A stretch of 64,000 nt of DNA from Rhizobium vallis (GTDB lineage Bacteria > Pseudomonadota > Alphaproteobacteria > Rhizobiales > Rhizobiaceae): positions 1-64,000 of the forward strand of contig NZ_ML133692.1 of NCBI RefSeq assembly GCF_003985155.1, in the 5' to 3' direction. Every line of letters starts with the position of its first letter. The first letter of the stretch is position 1. Below are positions 17,351 through 26,726 of this stretch, piece by piece. The notes under the pieces were generated by a model. The model saw only the letters and a program-made list of their open reading frames with translations, made no database searches and was not told the DNA's origin. The translations under genes and the position numbers were made by a program.

Positions 17351-17782
17351 ATGCAGATCAATCGTACGGCTTCGGCGCATTGGAGCGGTGGTCTCAAGGA
17401 CGGCAAAGGCCTGATCTCGACGCAGAGTGGCGCCCTGAAGGACTATCCCTATGGCTTTGCAAGCCGCTTCGAAGGCATTCCCGGCACCAACCCGGAAGAG
17501 CTGATCGGCGCAGCCCATGCCGGCTGCTTCACCATGGCACTGTCGCTGATCCTCGGCGAAGCGGGTTTTACCGCCGAGCATATGGAAACCTCTGCCAAGG
17601 TGACGCTCGAAAGCGTCGAGGGCGGCTTTGCCATCACCGCCATCCATCTGTCTCTCTCCGGTCGCATCCCCGGCGCCGATGAGGCGACCTTCACCGAACT
17701 CGCCAACAAAGCGAAGGCCGGCTGCCCGATTTCCAAGGCGCTCGCCGCCGTTCCGATCACGCTCGACGTCAAGCTCGCCTGA
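17351..17782 (+). CDS. osmC: OsmC-family peroxiredoxin
   Basis: The 143-residue protein matches OsmC (usual length about 140). It has the two active cysteines, one in AAHAGCFTMALS and one in KAGCPISKAL, and the N-terminal HWSGGLKDGKG. OsmC reduces organic hydroperoxides in the cytoplasm during osmotic and oxidative stress. The ATG at 17351 has GGAGG 5 nt upstream, so the longer frame is rejected. A strong intrinsic terminator follows, indicating a single-gene unit. Confidence 0.92.
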   Translation: MQINRTASAHWSGGLKDGKGLISTQSGALKDYPYGFASRFEGIPGTNPEELIGAAHAGCFTMALSLILGEAGFTAEHMETSAKVTLESVEGGFAITAIHLSLSGRIPGADEATFTELANKAKAGCPISKALAAVPITLDVKLA

Positions 17783-17802
17783 TTTCCGCTATCCCAGAAG
17801 AG

Positions 17803-17834
17803 GTGCCGCGCGCTTCCGTGTCGCGGCACTTTTT
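17803..17834 (+). terminator. Intrinsic terminator after osmC
   Basis: GTGCCGCG (17803-17810) pairs with CGCGGCAC (17822-17829) around an 11-nt loop and is followed by five T. It lies 21 bp after the osmC stop. Confidence 0.88.
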
Positions 17835-17965
17835 AATTGGAACGGCGAGCGCCTCTCATATCTTTCCGGGAAATTCGTTGGGCTCAATGGGCCGGCAGCT
17901 CGGCGTATTGACCGCTCGCATCCCTGCGTCGCGCTGCCGCAGGTTGACAAATGATGCCTGATATT

Positions 17966-18001
17966 TTACGACTGACGAAATTCAAAAATCGTCAGTCGTA
18001 A
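17966..18001. promoter_or_regulatory. Perfect 13-bp inverted repeat, probable TetR operator
   Basis: TTACGACTGACGA (17966-17978) and TCGTCAGTCGTAA (17989-18001) are exact inverted copies separated by 10 bp, 18 bp before the tetR start. A TTGACA at 17944-17949 followed 17 bp later by TACGAC would place the operator over the -10 region. Autorepression and control of the RND operon are expected. Confidence 0.8.
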
Positions 18002-18019
18002 TTCGAGGTATCGAAATTC

Positions 18020-18628
18020 ATGGACGACATCACGGAAAACACGCTCGACGTCACGCGGCAGGAGAATGTCACGCGCATTCTCGATGCCGCCGAGCGGCTG
18101 TTCCGTCACTACGGCTACAGCAAGACGACGGTGGCCGACATCGCCCGCGATCTCGGCATGTCGCCCGCCAATATCTATCGCTTCTTCGCCTCCAAGGTGG
18201 AAATCCACCAGGCGCTCTGCGGGCGCATGCTCGCCACCGCTTATCAAATCGCCTACGACATCCGCCATCAGCCGATCAGCGCCAGCGAGCGGTTGCGCCG
18301 CTATGTCGAGACCCAGCATCAGTTGACGCTGGATCTGATGCTCGACGAGATGAAGGTGCATGAGATGATCATCGTCGCGATCGAGCGCGACTGGCACGTT
18401 ATCGAAAAACATATCGATCGCGTTCACGATCTGATTGCCGAAATCATCGCCGAAGGCATCGCCGCCGGCGAATTCGCCGAACAGGACCCGGTCGTTGCCT
18501 CGCGCTGCTTCGGCGCAGCGACCATTAATCTCTGCCATCCCCAGATGGTGGCGCAATGTCTTGCCAAAACCAACCGCGCAAGCGTCGACGAACTGATCGA
18601 CTACGTGATCAGAGCCCTGAAGAAATAA
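18020..18628 (+). CDS. TetR/AcrR-family repressor of the RND operon
   Basis: The 202-residue protein has a TetR N-terminal DNA-binding domain (TRILDAAERLFRHYGYSKTT, then VADIARDLGMSPANIYRFF) and a helical ligand-binding C-terminus. It starts 18 bp after a 13-bp perfect inverted repeat and precedes the membrane-fusion gene by 50 bp on the same strand. This is the standard layout of a local repressor of a multidrug efflux pump that is released by pump substrates. The inducer is unknown. Confidence 0.9.
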   Translation: MDDITENTLDVTRQENVTRILDAAERLFRHYGYSKTTVADIARDLGMSPANIYRFFASKVEIHQALCGRMLATAYQIAYDIRHQPISASERLRRYVETQHQLTLDLMLDEMKVHEMIIVAIERDWHVIEKHIDRVHDLIAEIIAEGIAAGEFAEQDPVVASRCFGAATINLCHPQMVAQCLAKTNRASVDELIDYVIRALKK

Positions 18629-18678
18629 CGGACGGCAGCCGCCGTCAGGACCCCCGAAACGATCCAGGAGTGCGGAAG

Positions 18679-19818
18679 ATGTTTTCGCTCAAGACCCTCA
18701 GCCATCGCATGCCGTCCGTCGCCAGCCTCGTGCTCGTCGGCGCTATCGGCATCGGCGTTTCCGCCTGCTCGAAAGAGAAGGCTGAGGTTAAGGAGGTCAT
18801 CCGGCCGGTGAAGGTCGTCGAGATCGCCAAAACAGGCGACACGCGCAAGCTCGATTATTCCGGTTCGGTCAAGGCGCGCACGGAGATGAACCTCGGCTTT
18901 CGCGTCGCCGGCAAGATCACCGAGCGCCTCGTCGATATTGGTGACCGGGTGACACCCGGCGACGTTCTCGCCCGTGTCGACGCCACGGATTACCAGCTGG
19001 CGGTCAAGACGGCGGACGCCAATCTCGCTTCGGCGGAAAGGGGTGTCGAAACCGCCGATCTCGCCAACAGACGCGCCGAACAGCTTTTCGACAAGAGCGT
19101 CGCGCCGAAGTCGCAGGTCGAACAGGCCTCGCTCAGCCATGACCAGGCGATCTCGCAGCGCGATGCCGCGCTCTCCGCACTCGATCAGGCGAAGAACCAG
19201 GTGAGCTATACCGAGCTCAAGGCCGGCCAGAACGGCATCGTCACCGCGATCAATGCCGATATCGGCCAGGTCGTCGGCGCCGGCGCTGCCGTCGTCACCG
19301 TCGCCGTCGATGGCGAGAAGGAAGTGCAGATCGCGGTTCCGGAAAACGACATTGCCGAATTCAAGCCCGGTAAAACGGTCAAGGCAAGCTTCTGGGCCGA
19401 CGACAGACTGGTGCTCGACGGCAAGGTGCGCGAGGTTTCCGGCAGCGCCGACCAGCAGTCGCGCACTTTTGCGGTTCGGGTAAGCCTGCCGAACGATCCG
19501 CGCATCTTGCTCGGCATGACCGCGACGATCGAGGCCGACGTCAGCAACGGCAACAGCTATGTCTCGATCCCGCTCAGCGCGCTCGCGCAAAAGGATGGCA
19601 AGCAGATGGTCTGGACCGTCGACCGCGACACGACGACTGTGCATGGCCGCGACATCAAGGTCGCCGATTTCACCGGCGACGGCGTGCATGTGATCGAAGG
19701 CCTCGATAGCGGCGATCTCGTCGTTTCGGCCGGCACGCAATTCATGCATGAGAATCTGAAGGTGAAGGTGCCGAACCAGCAGTCGGCCCTGGCCGATACG
19801 GACCAGACCGTCCGCTAA
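18679..19818 (+). CDS. RND efflux periplasmic adaptor (membrane fusion) lipoprotein
   Basis: A 379-residue adaptor. The start at 18679 gives a signal peptide ending in the lipobox-like GVSACSKEK, so the mature protein is likely lipid-anchored. The barrel-sandwich hybrid segments (MNLGFRVAGKITERLVDIGD and the later NGIVTAINADIGQVVGAGAA) flank an alpha-helical hairpin rich in Ala, Glu and Gln (about 115-195). It links the inner-membrane pump to an outer-membrane channel, for which no gene is present in this window. The permease gene follows 25 bp later. Confidence 0.92.
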   Translation: MFSLKTLSHRMPSVASLVLVGAIGIGVSACSKEKAEVKEVIRPVKVVEIAKTGDTRKLDYSGSVKARTEMNLGFRVAGKITERLVDIGDRVTPGDVLARVDATDYQLAVKTADANLASAERGVETADLANRRAEQLFDKSVAPKSQVEQASLSHDQAISQRDAALSALDQAKNQVSYTELKAGQNGIVTAINADIGQVVGAGAAVVTVAVDGEKEVQIAVPENDIAEFKPGKTVKASFWADDRLVLDGKVREVSGSADQQSRTFAVRVSLPNDPRILLGMTATIEADVSNGNSYVSIPLSALAQKDGKQMVWTVDRDTTTVHGRDIKVADFTGDGVHVIEGLDSGDLVVSAGTQFMHENLKVKVPNQQSALADTDQTVR

Positions 19819-19843
19819 TCGTGTCATAAAGGGAAACAGGACC

Positions 19844-22800
19844 ATGGACGCCACCACAACCGAAAAGCGGCCCTTCAACCTGTCGCGCTGGGCAATCGGA
19901 CATCCGAGCATCGCTCGCTTCCTCTTCGGGCTGATCATCATCACCGGCGTGCTCGGCCTGATGCGCATGGGTCAGCGTGAAGATCCCGAATTCACCTTCC
20001 GCGTCATGGTCGTTCAGGCGATCTGGCCGGGTGCTTCCATCCAGGAAATGGAAGATCAGGTCGTCAACAAGATCGAGCGCAAGCTGCAGGAAACGCCGCA
20101 TATCGACTGGGTCAAGTCCTATACGCGGGCGGGCAGCGCGATCATCACCCTGCAGGTCAAGGGCGACACGAATTCACAACAAGTGGCTGATGCCTTCTAC
20201 CAGGTGCGCAAGAAGGTCGGCGATATCTCCAACGAACTGCCGCAGGGCCTGCTCGGCCCCTATTTCAACGACGAGTTCGGCGATACGTTCATCACACTGC
20301 ATTCGATCAGTGGCGACGGCTATTCCTATCCGGAGCTGAAGAAATTCGCGATCCAGGCGCGCGACATGCTGTTGACGACGCCGGGGGTCGAGAAGGCCGT
20401 CATCATCGGCGATCAACCTGAGAAGATCTATATCGACGTCTCGTCCAAATCCCTCGCCGAGCGCGGCCTGACGATCCTCGATCTGCAGAACGCCATCAAG
20501 GGCCAGAACAACGTCGATCCGGCTGGCTCGGTCGATACCGGCCTGCGCTCGGTGCGCATCTCAGTCGAAGGCGATGTGAAGAAGGCGGCGGATATTCGTG
20601 AACTGCGCCTGCGCGCCGGCGGCCAGGTGACGCGCCTCGGCGATATCGCCACCGTCAGTTCCGGGCTCGAAGATCCCTATCAGCGCAAGTACCGTTTCAA
20701 CGGACACGAAAGCGTCCAGGTCGGCGTCGTGATGGCCAAGGGCTTCAACGTGATCGATGTCGGCAAGGGCGTGGAGGCGACCTATCAGCGCTTCGAGGAG
20801 GCGTTGCCCTATGGCGTCGCCGTCGACCAGATCGCCAACCAGCCCGATGTCGTGACCGATGCAGTCAGCGAATTCATGCACGCGCTCGGCGAAGCCCTGA
20901 TCATCGTGCTTGTCGTCTCGTTTGTGTCGATCGGCTGGCGCTCGGGCCTCGTGATCGCCATCGCTATTCCGCTGGTGCTCGCCGCCACCTTCGCCCTGAT
21001 GTACGAACTCGGCATCGATCTGCAGCGCATTTCGCTCGGCGCACTGATCATCGCGCTCGGCCTGCTCGTTGACGATGCGATGATCGTCGTCGAGATGATG
21101 GAGCGAAAACTGGAGGAAGGGCTCGTCAAGATCGACGCGGCAAGCTTTGCCTATTCCTCGACCGCCTTCCCAATGCTGACGGGCACGCTGATCACCACGG
21201 CCGGCTTCATTCCGGTCGGCTTCGCAGCATCGACGGCCGGCGAATATGTGCGCTCGCTGTTCTATGTCGTCGGCATCGCACTTGTCACGTCGTGGTTCGT
21301 CGCGGTCTATTTCACCCCGTGGCTCGGCTATATGATCCTCAAGCAGCGCCATCACGCCGGCGAGCATCATGACGCCTTCGACACGAGCTTCTATCGTCGG
21401 CTGCGCGGCACGGTCGGCTGGGCGGTTCGCCACCGGGTCATCGTGCTGCTCTTGACGCTCGGCACCTTCGTCACGAGCCTCTGGGCCTTCCAGTTCATTC
21501 CGCAGAATTTCTTCCCGCAGTCTTCGCGGCCGGAAATCCTCGTCGATCTCTGGTTGCCCGAAGGAACCAGCATCAAGGAGGTCGAGGTCCAGGCAAAGGC
21601 GCTTGAAGCGAAGATGATGGACGATCCCGACAAGCGGTTCATCGCCACCTATATCGGCGAGGGCGCGCCGCGCTTCTTCCTGCCGCTCGACCAGCAACTG
21701 CGCAATCCGAACTTCGCCCAGCTTCTCGTCATGGCCAAGGACGAACCGGCCCGTGAACGCCTGATCGTCAAGCTGCGCACGATTCTTGCGGAGGATTTCC
21801 CTTCGATCCGTGGCAAGGTCGACCGCCTGTTCCTCGGCCCGCCCACAGGCTGGCCGGTGCAGATGCGCGTCATGGGGCCCGACCGCCAGGAAGTGCGTGC
21901 AATCGCCGATCAGGTGAAGGCTCGCTTCGAGGCCAACCCGATGCTCGGCGCCATCCATGACGACTGGCTGGAACAGGTGCCGGCGATGAAGCTGGTGATC
22001 GACCAGGACCGCGCCCGTGCGCTCGGCGTCACCTCGCAGCGCGTCCGCCAGATGCTGCAGACCGCCATGTCGGGTGCCGCACTCGACGATTTCCGCGACG
22101 GCGAGGAGACGGTCTCGATCGTCGCCCGCGAGCCGGACGCCAGCCGCTCGCTGCTGTCGGCGGTCAACTCCGTCTATGTTCCGACGGATTTCGGCGGCTT
22201 CGTGCCAGTCTCGCAGGTCGCCAAGGTCGTGCCCGTCATGGAGCAAGGCATCGAATGGCGGCGCGACCGTCTGCCGACGATCACCGTGCGCGCCACGCTG
22301 CCCGACGATGTGCAGCCGAACGACGTTGTCATGAAGATGTATGCCGACATGAAGGACCTGCGCGACAGCCTGCCGGCCGGCTACAGTGTCGAGATCCAGG
22401 GCGGCGCCGAAGATGCGGCGGAAAGCCAGATGTCGATTGCCGCCAAGGCGCCCATCATGCTGGCCGTCATCGTCGTGCTGCTGATGGTGCAGTTGCAGCA
22501 TTTTGGCAAGGCGATGCTGGTGCTCGCCACCGGGCCGCTCGGCATCATCGGTGCTGCGGCGGCGTTGCTGATCAGTGGCGCGCCCTTCGGCTTCGTGGCG
22601 ATCCTCGGCGTCATCGCCCTGCTCGGCATCATCATGCGCAACTCGATCATCCTGGTCGATCAGATCGACCAGGATATCAAGGCCGGCATGCACCGGCAGG
22701 AAGCGATCGTCGGCGCCGCCGTGCGACGTTTCCGGCCGATCATGCTGACGGCGCTGACCGCCGTGCTGGCGCTGATCCCGATCTCGCGCGGTGTTTTCTG

Positions 22801-22990
22801 GGGTCCGCTCGCCTACGCGATGATGGGCGGCATCCTTGTCGCAACAGTGCTCACCATTCTGGTTCTGCCCGCCGGTTACGCCCTTTTCTTCGGCCGGGAG
22901 CCGAAGGCCAAGGACGAGCCAGGCGAGGATGCCGACGCCACCCAGGAAGAGGCGGATGACAGATATCCGCCGGCGTTGGCAGCTGAGTGA
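19844..22990 (+). CDS. RND-family efflux permease (TriC/AcrB-like)
   Basis: The 1048-residue protein has the RND plan of 12 membrane helices and two large periplasmic loops. D410 and D411 in LLVDDAMIVVEMM are the conserved proton-relay aspartates of helix 4. The N-terminal GQREDPEFTFRVMVV and RKLQETPHIDWVKSYTRAG resemble the TriC-like branch more than AcrB itself. It exports hydrophobic compounds by proton antiport with the upstream adaptor. A perfect terminator follows the stop, closing a tetR-adaptor-permease operon without a TolC homologue. Confidence 0.93.
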   Translation: MDATTTEKRPFNLSRWAIGHPSIARFLFGLIIITGVLGLMRMGQREDPEFTFRVMVVQAIWPGASIQEMEDQVVNKIERKLQETPHIDWVKSYTRAGSAIITLQVKGDTNSQQVADAFYQVRKKVGDISNELPQGLLGPYFNDEFGDTFITLHSISGDGYSYPELKKFAIQARDMLLTTPGVEKAVIIGDQPEKIYIDVSSKSLAERGLTILDLQNAIKGQNNVDPAGSVDTGLRSVRISVEGDVKKAADIRELRLRAGGQVTRLGDIATVSSGLEDPYQRKYRFNGHESVQVGVVMAKGFNVIDVGKGVEATYQRFEEALPYGVAVDQIANQPDVVTDAVSEFMHALGEALIIVLVVSFVSIGWRSGLVIAIAIPLVLAATFALMYELGIDLQRISLGALIIALGLLVDDAMIVVEMMERKLEEGLVKIDAASFAYSSTAFPMLTGTLITTAGFIPVGFAASTAGEYVRSLFYVVGIALVTSWFVAVYFTPWLGYMILKQRHHAGEHHDAFDTSFYRRLRGTVGWAVRHRVIVLLLTLGTFVTSLWAFQFIPQNFFPQSSRPEILVDLWLPEGTSIKEVEVQAKALEAKMMDDPDKRFIATYIGEGAPRFFLPLDQQLRNPNFAQLLVMAKDEPARERLIVKLRTILAEDFPSIRGKVDRLFLGPPTGWPVQMRVMGPDRQEVRAIADQVKARFEANPMLGAIHDDWLEQVPAMKLVIDQDRARALGVTSQRVRQMLQTAMSGAALDDFRDGEETVSIVAREPDASRSLLSAVNSVYVPTDFGGFVPVSQVAKVVPVMEQGIEWRRDRLPTITVRATLPDDVQPNDVVMKMYADMKDLRDSLPAGYSVEIQGGAEDAAESQMSIAAKAPIMLAVIVVLLMVQLQHFGKAMLVLATGPLGIIGAAAALLISGAPFGFVAILGVIALLGIIMRNSIILVDQIDQDIKAGMHRQEAIVGAAVRRFRPIMLTALTAVLALIPISRGVFWGPLAYAMMGGILVATVLTILVLPAGYALFFGREPKAKDEPGEDADATQEEADDRYPPALAAE

Positions 22991-22992
22991 GG

Positions 22993-23019
22993 ACGGCGCG
23001 GCGAAAGCCGCGCCGTTTT
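22993..23019 (+). terminator. Intrinsic terminator of the RND operon
   Basis: ACGGCGCGGC pairs perfectly with GCCGCGCCGT around a GAAA tetraloop, followed by TTTTC. It lies 2 bp after the permease stop codon. Confidence 0.92.
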
Positions 23020-23050
23020 CCGTTCCTGGAGCGGTTCAACTTTCACGGCT

Positions 23051-23428
23051 TCAAATTCGTTCGCCGATATCGATCCGATTGCCATCGGGGTCGGCGAGAA
23101 CAAAAGCCCGCTGGCCGTAATCCTTGTCTTTCAGTGATTTGACGACACGCACGCCGGCTGCCTCGCAAAGCTCGTAGAGTGCGGCGACATCATCGACGAA
23201 CATATGAAAGACGTTGATGGTCGCCGCAACGTGGTTCCGATTCTGGCTGAGATGGATCTCGGCGGCATCTTTCTTCAGAACCATGAAACCCACCGGGTTC
23301 CCGTTCTCAAAGACTTTCTGAAATCCAAGAACCTCGGAATAGAAAGTGAATGCCGCCTGGATGTCGCGAACGGCGAGGCCCGGGGCGGCTCTGCCAAAGG
23401 TGATCGTATGAATAGGGGATGGGCTCAT
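23051..23428 (-). CDS. VOC (glyoxalase/bleomycin-resistance fold) protein
   Basis: The 125-residue single-domain protein has the beta-alpha-beta-beta-beta pattern of the VOC superfamily: PGLAVRDIQAAFTFYSEVLGF, then VFHMFVDDVAALYE and FVLADPDGNRIDIGE at the C-terminus. Such proteins bind metals or sequester drugs, or isomerise small molecules. It is similar in layout to the VOC gene at 38.8 kb. It converges on the RND operon and stands alone, so function remains open. Confidence 0.82.
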   Translation of the reverse strand: MSPSPIHTITFGRAAPGLAVRDIQAAFTFYSEVLGFQKVFENGNPVGFMVLKKDAAEIHLSQNRNHVAATINVFHMFVDDVAALYELCEAAGVRVVKSLKDKDYGQRAFVLADPDGNRIDIGERI

Positions 23429-23679
23429 CGCGCGTTCCTAACTATGAATGGCAGAGGCGGCGATGCGCATGCCCGATTCAGGAGCGGTGTCCCTTTGTCA
23501 AACTTGCATAGAACCCTGCGAAACGGAAGCTCGCCGGTTGCGAGGGACGAGATCGCAGCACGGAATATTCGCTTCGAAAGCAGCGGGCGCCTCGAAAAAG
23601 TCAAGCTGCGGCAGCATGCCGGAGAGAGTGCGGCGGCAATCCAGGTCGTGCATTGCCGCGGATCGGTCCCGGGAGGAGC

Positions 23680-25596
23680 ATGAGTATCGCCCATTACCGT
23701 CTGGAAACAAGCTGGCACCCCGTCGAAGGCAGCTTCGGGCGCCTCACCTTCACGCTCTTCAACCTTTCGGCCGAGCCGCTGTCCGGCTTCTCGCTCGCCT
23801 ATACTTCGGAGACGCGGGTTGCCGACGAACATGTCTGCAATGGCGGCGACCTGAAGCGGCGGCTCGCGCATTTCCACGAATTCCTGCCACATGATGGGCT
23901 GAGCGTGCCGCCGGGCGGTCACTGGCGCTTTACCGTCGAGGGCCTGACCAGAGAGCCGAAACATGCCACGGCGGGCGTCAAATCGGCCTATCTGACATTT
24001 GGCGACGGTCGCCATGTTGCCGTCGCCTTCGGCGATCTGATGCTCGAAGGCCGGGACGACGGTGTGGCGCCGCCGCTTCTGCCGCCGGGCCGGGTCGAGG
24101 AACCTTATTCACTGCTGCCCTGGCCGCTGTCGCTTGGATTGAAAGCTGGGAACCTGCCCAACGTCCTCTATCCGGCGGCGAAGACGCAGCCCGACGCGAT
24201 CAAGGCGCTCTGTCTGGTTGTTGAACTCTATCAGCGGCTCTATCCCGCCAACAACGTGCCGTTCTCGCTCAGCACCGTAAAGGGCGGGCGGGCCATTCGT
24301 TTCGTTACCGAATCGTCGATCGCCGCATTCGCCTATGAGCTGCGTTTTACTGCACATGAGATCGTGCTTTCGAGCGCCGATGCGGCGGGGCGGCAATACG
24401 GGCTGATCAGCCTGGCGCAGCTGCTGCACGGTGCGCGCGCGGAGCCGGAGATTTTCAAATTCCCCAATTTCGGCGCGATCGCCGACCAGCCGCGTTACGA
24501 CTGGCGCGGCTGCCATCTCGACGTGTCCAGGCAATTCTATCCGGTGGCCGATGTCACGCGGCTGATCGATATCCTCGCCTGGAACAAGCTCAACATCTTC
24601 CACTGGCACCTGACCGACGACGAAGCCTGGCGGCTGGAGATCAAGGCTTATCCCGCGCTGGCGGAGATCGGCGCCCGGCGCGGGCCCGATGAAGTGCTGG
24701 TGCCGCAGCTCGGGGACGGGGCGGAACCGCGCTTCGGCCATTACACCCAGGACGACGTCAGGCGGATCGTTGCGCATGCAGCCTCTCTGCATGTCGAGGT
24801 GGTGCCGGAAATCGATATTCCAGGCCACAGCACCGCGACGCTGCTCTCGCTGCCCCAGCTCGTCGATGGGCAGGAGGCGCCGGACAGCTATCGCTCGGTG
24901 CAGGGTTATCCCAACAACGCCCTCAATCCGGCGGTCGAATTCACCTATGAATTCCTCGGCAAGGTGTTCGACGAAATGGTCACGCTGTTTCCCAGCGAAT
25001 ATCTACACATCGGTGGCGACGAAGTGGCGCGGGGCTCCTGGCTTGCCTCGCCGCTTTGCAAGGCGCTGATGGAGCGGGAAAATCTTGCCGGAACCGCCGA
25101 ACTGCAATCCTATTTCCTGAAACGGATCAAGGTCATGCTCTCGGAGCGCGGCAGGAAGCTCGCCGGCTGGAACGAGGTCTCGCATGGCGGCGGCGTCGAT
25201 CGCGATGGCACGTTGCTGATGGCCTGGGAAAAACCCGCCGTCGGCATCGAGCTGGCGCAGGAAGGCTACGACGTGGTGATGACGCCGGGGCAGGCCTATT
25301 ATCTCGACATGGCGCAGGCGGAAGCCTGGGCCGAGCCTGGCGCGGCATGGGCGGGCTACGCTCCGCCGGAGCACACCTATGCTTACGAGGCCGAGGGCGA
25401 GCTGCCGGAGGCCGTTCAGGAGAAGATGCGCGGCATCCAGGCCTGCATCTGGACCGAGAACTTCGTCTCGCGCGCCTATTTCAACCGGCTGGTCTTTCCG
25501 CGCCTTGCAGCCGTCGCCGAAGCCGCGTGGACGCGGTTGGAGCGGAAGGACTGGAATCGGTTCGCGGCGATCGTGCGGATGTGGCCGGTGCTTTAG
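23680..25596 (+). CDS. Beta-N-acetylhexosaminidase, GH20
   Basis: The 638-residue protein has an N-terminal domain of roughly 200 residues, a GH20b-like domain and a TIM-barrel catalytic domain starting near DWRGCHLDVSRQFYP. D447-E448 in YLHIGGDEV is the GH20 catalytic pair, using the substrate acetamido group. WHLTDDEAWRLEI and PEIDIPGHS are further family motifs. No signal peptide is visible, so it probably cleaves imported chito-oligosaccharides in the cytoplasm. The start at 23680 follows GGGAGG at short spacing. Its TAG overlaps the TAA of the convergent ROK gene. Confidence 0.9.
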   Translation: MSIAHYRLETSWHPVEGSFGRLTFTLFNLSAEPLSGFSLAYTSETRVADEHVCNGGDLKRRLAHFHEFLPHDGLSVPPGGHWRFTVEGLTREPKHATAGVKSAYLTFGDGRHVAVAFGDLMLEGRDDGVAPPLLPPGRVEEPYSLLPWPLSLGLKAGNLPNVLYPAAKTQPDAIKALCLVVELYQRLYPANNVPFSLSTVKGGRAIRFVTESSIAAFAYELRFTAHEIVLSSADAAGRQYGLISLAQLLHGARAEPEIFKFPNFGAIADQPRYDWRGCHLDVSRQFYPVADVTRLIDILAWNKLNIFHWHLTDDEAWRLEIKAYPALAEIGARRGPDEVLVPQLGDGAEPRFGHYTQDDVRRIVAHAASLHVEVVPEIDIPGHSTATLLSLPQLVDGQEAPDSYRSVQGYPNNALNPAVEFTYEFLGKVFDEMVTLFPSEYLHIGGDEVARGSWLASPLCKALMERENLAGTAELQSYFLKRIKVMLSERGRKLAGWNEVSHGGGVDRDGTLLMAWEKPAVGIELAQEGYDVVMTPGQAYYLDMAQAEAWAEPGAAWAGYAPPEHTYAYEAEGELPEAVQEKMRGIQACIWTENFVSRAYFNRLVFPRLAAVAEAAWTRLERKDWNRFAAIVRMWPVL

Positions 25597-26516
25597 GAGG
25601 CAGCCGCTTCCGCTTTCAGCCCCAGAAGCGCCGCGCCGATCAGGCCGGGTTCGATGCTGCATTCGCTTGATACCACCAGCGGGCGGTCGAACTTGCGCAG
25701 GATGCGGGCGCGAACTGCATGGTCGAGCTCGGCAAGCAGCGGTTCGACATTTGAGAGCCCGCCGCCGACCGGAACGATGGTCGCGCCTGTTATGTTGACC
25801 GTCAGTGCCAGGGGCGAGGCGACCAGATCGACATAGACGTCGATGGTGCGTGTCGCCTTCTCCTCCCCATGCCGCCACGCACCGATGATCTCTTCGCTGG
25901 ACAGGTCGAGGTCGTGCAGCGTCTTGTGCAGGCGCTCCAGGCCGCGGGCGCCGCCGACGGTGTCGACGCAGCCCTTTTGGCCGCAGCCGCAGGTATAGGC
26001 GGGGATGGCGACGGGCGGATTGCCGGCTGCCGATGCGATGATCGGGCCGTGTCCCCATTCGCCGGCAAAGCCACCGGCTTCGTTGACAAGGCGCCCATCG
26101 GCGACCAGGCCGCCGCCGACGCCGGTGCCGAGAATGGCGCCGAAGACAATGCGGTGACCGCGGCCGGCGCCGAGGCCGGCTTCGGCCATGGCAAAACAGT
26201 CGGCGTCGTTGGCGATCAGCACCGGCAGACCGAGTTCGGCTTCGAGGTCGGCTGCGAGTGTGCGGTCGTGGATGCAGGGAATGTTGGCGCAGGTCAGCCG
26301 CTGGGTATCGGGATCGACGACGCCGGCGATAGAGAGGGCGATACGGCTCGGCTGTTCGCCGGTCTCGGCTATGATGCCGCGCAAGGCCCCGACGAAAGCG
26401 GCGAAATCATCCTTAGGCGTCGGGTGGCGGCCGAGGGGGACGATGTCAGTCTCAGAGCGGGCGATGCCGCCCTTGATGGCGGAGCCGCCGATGTCGAACG
26501 AAATGATCATTGCCAA
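25593..26516 (-). CDS. ROK-family sugar kinase (N-acetylglucosamine kinase-like)
   Basis: A 307-residue ROK kinase with the phosphate-binding FDIGGSAIKGGIA at the N-terminus, the ATP motif GAILGTGVGGGLV and the zinc-binding CGCGQKGCVDT. It phosphorylates a hexose; pairing with a GH20 hexosaminidase makes N-acetylglucosamine the best guess, with glucose as an alternative. It has no N-terminal helix-turn-helix, so it is a kinase and not a NagC-type repressor. The two genes are convergent and their stop codons overlap by 4 bp within TTAG. Confidence 0.87.
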   Translation of the reverse strand: MAMIISFDIGGSAIKGGIARSETDIVPLGRHPTPKDDFAAFVGALRGIIAETGEQPSRIALSIAGVVDPDTQRLTCANIPCIHDRTLAADLEAELGLPVLIANDADCFAMAEAGLGAGRGHRIVFGAILGTGVGGGLVADGRLVNEAGGFAGEWGHGPIIASAAGNPPVAIPAYTCGCGQKGCVDTVGGARGLERLHKTLHDLDLSSEEIIGAWRHGEEKATRTIDVYVDLVASPLALTVNITGATIVPVGGGLSNVEPLLAELDHAVRARILRKFDRPLVVSSECSIEPGLIGAALLGLKAEAAAS

Positions 26517-26726
26517 TCTGCCGTTTCTCTGGTCTTGCAGCGTCTGCTCGCACTGTTGGCGGGGAATTACAAGCCTTCAATCCGTCGCCTGTTATGCGCG
26601 GCGGCGCAGAAGGCGGATGATGGAGACCAAATCGCCAGCGGCAGATATTCCCGTCCCATAAGTCATTCAATTGGCATATTGCGCAGCCAGAACTCCAAGC
26701 CTGCACTTTCATCATCCATTGGTATC

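Noticed and set aside
20561..22693. 710-codon open frame antisense to the RND permease
   Set aside because: Arg/Asp/His-rich composition without domains, fully inside a well-supported 1048-residue pump gene.
23429..23679. Possible small genes between the VOC and GH20 genes
   Set aside because: Open frames exist on both strands but none has a ribosome site or coding-like composition; the stretch most likely holds only the promoters of both genes.
25869..26726. In-frame 286-codon extension upstream of exoD
   Set aside because: It is antisense to the ROK kinase and disagrees with ExoD family length; the ATG at 26727 gives a normal 219-residue protein.
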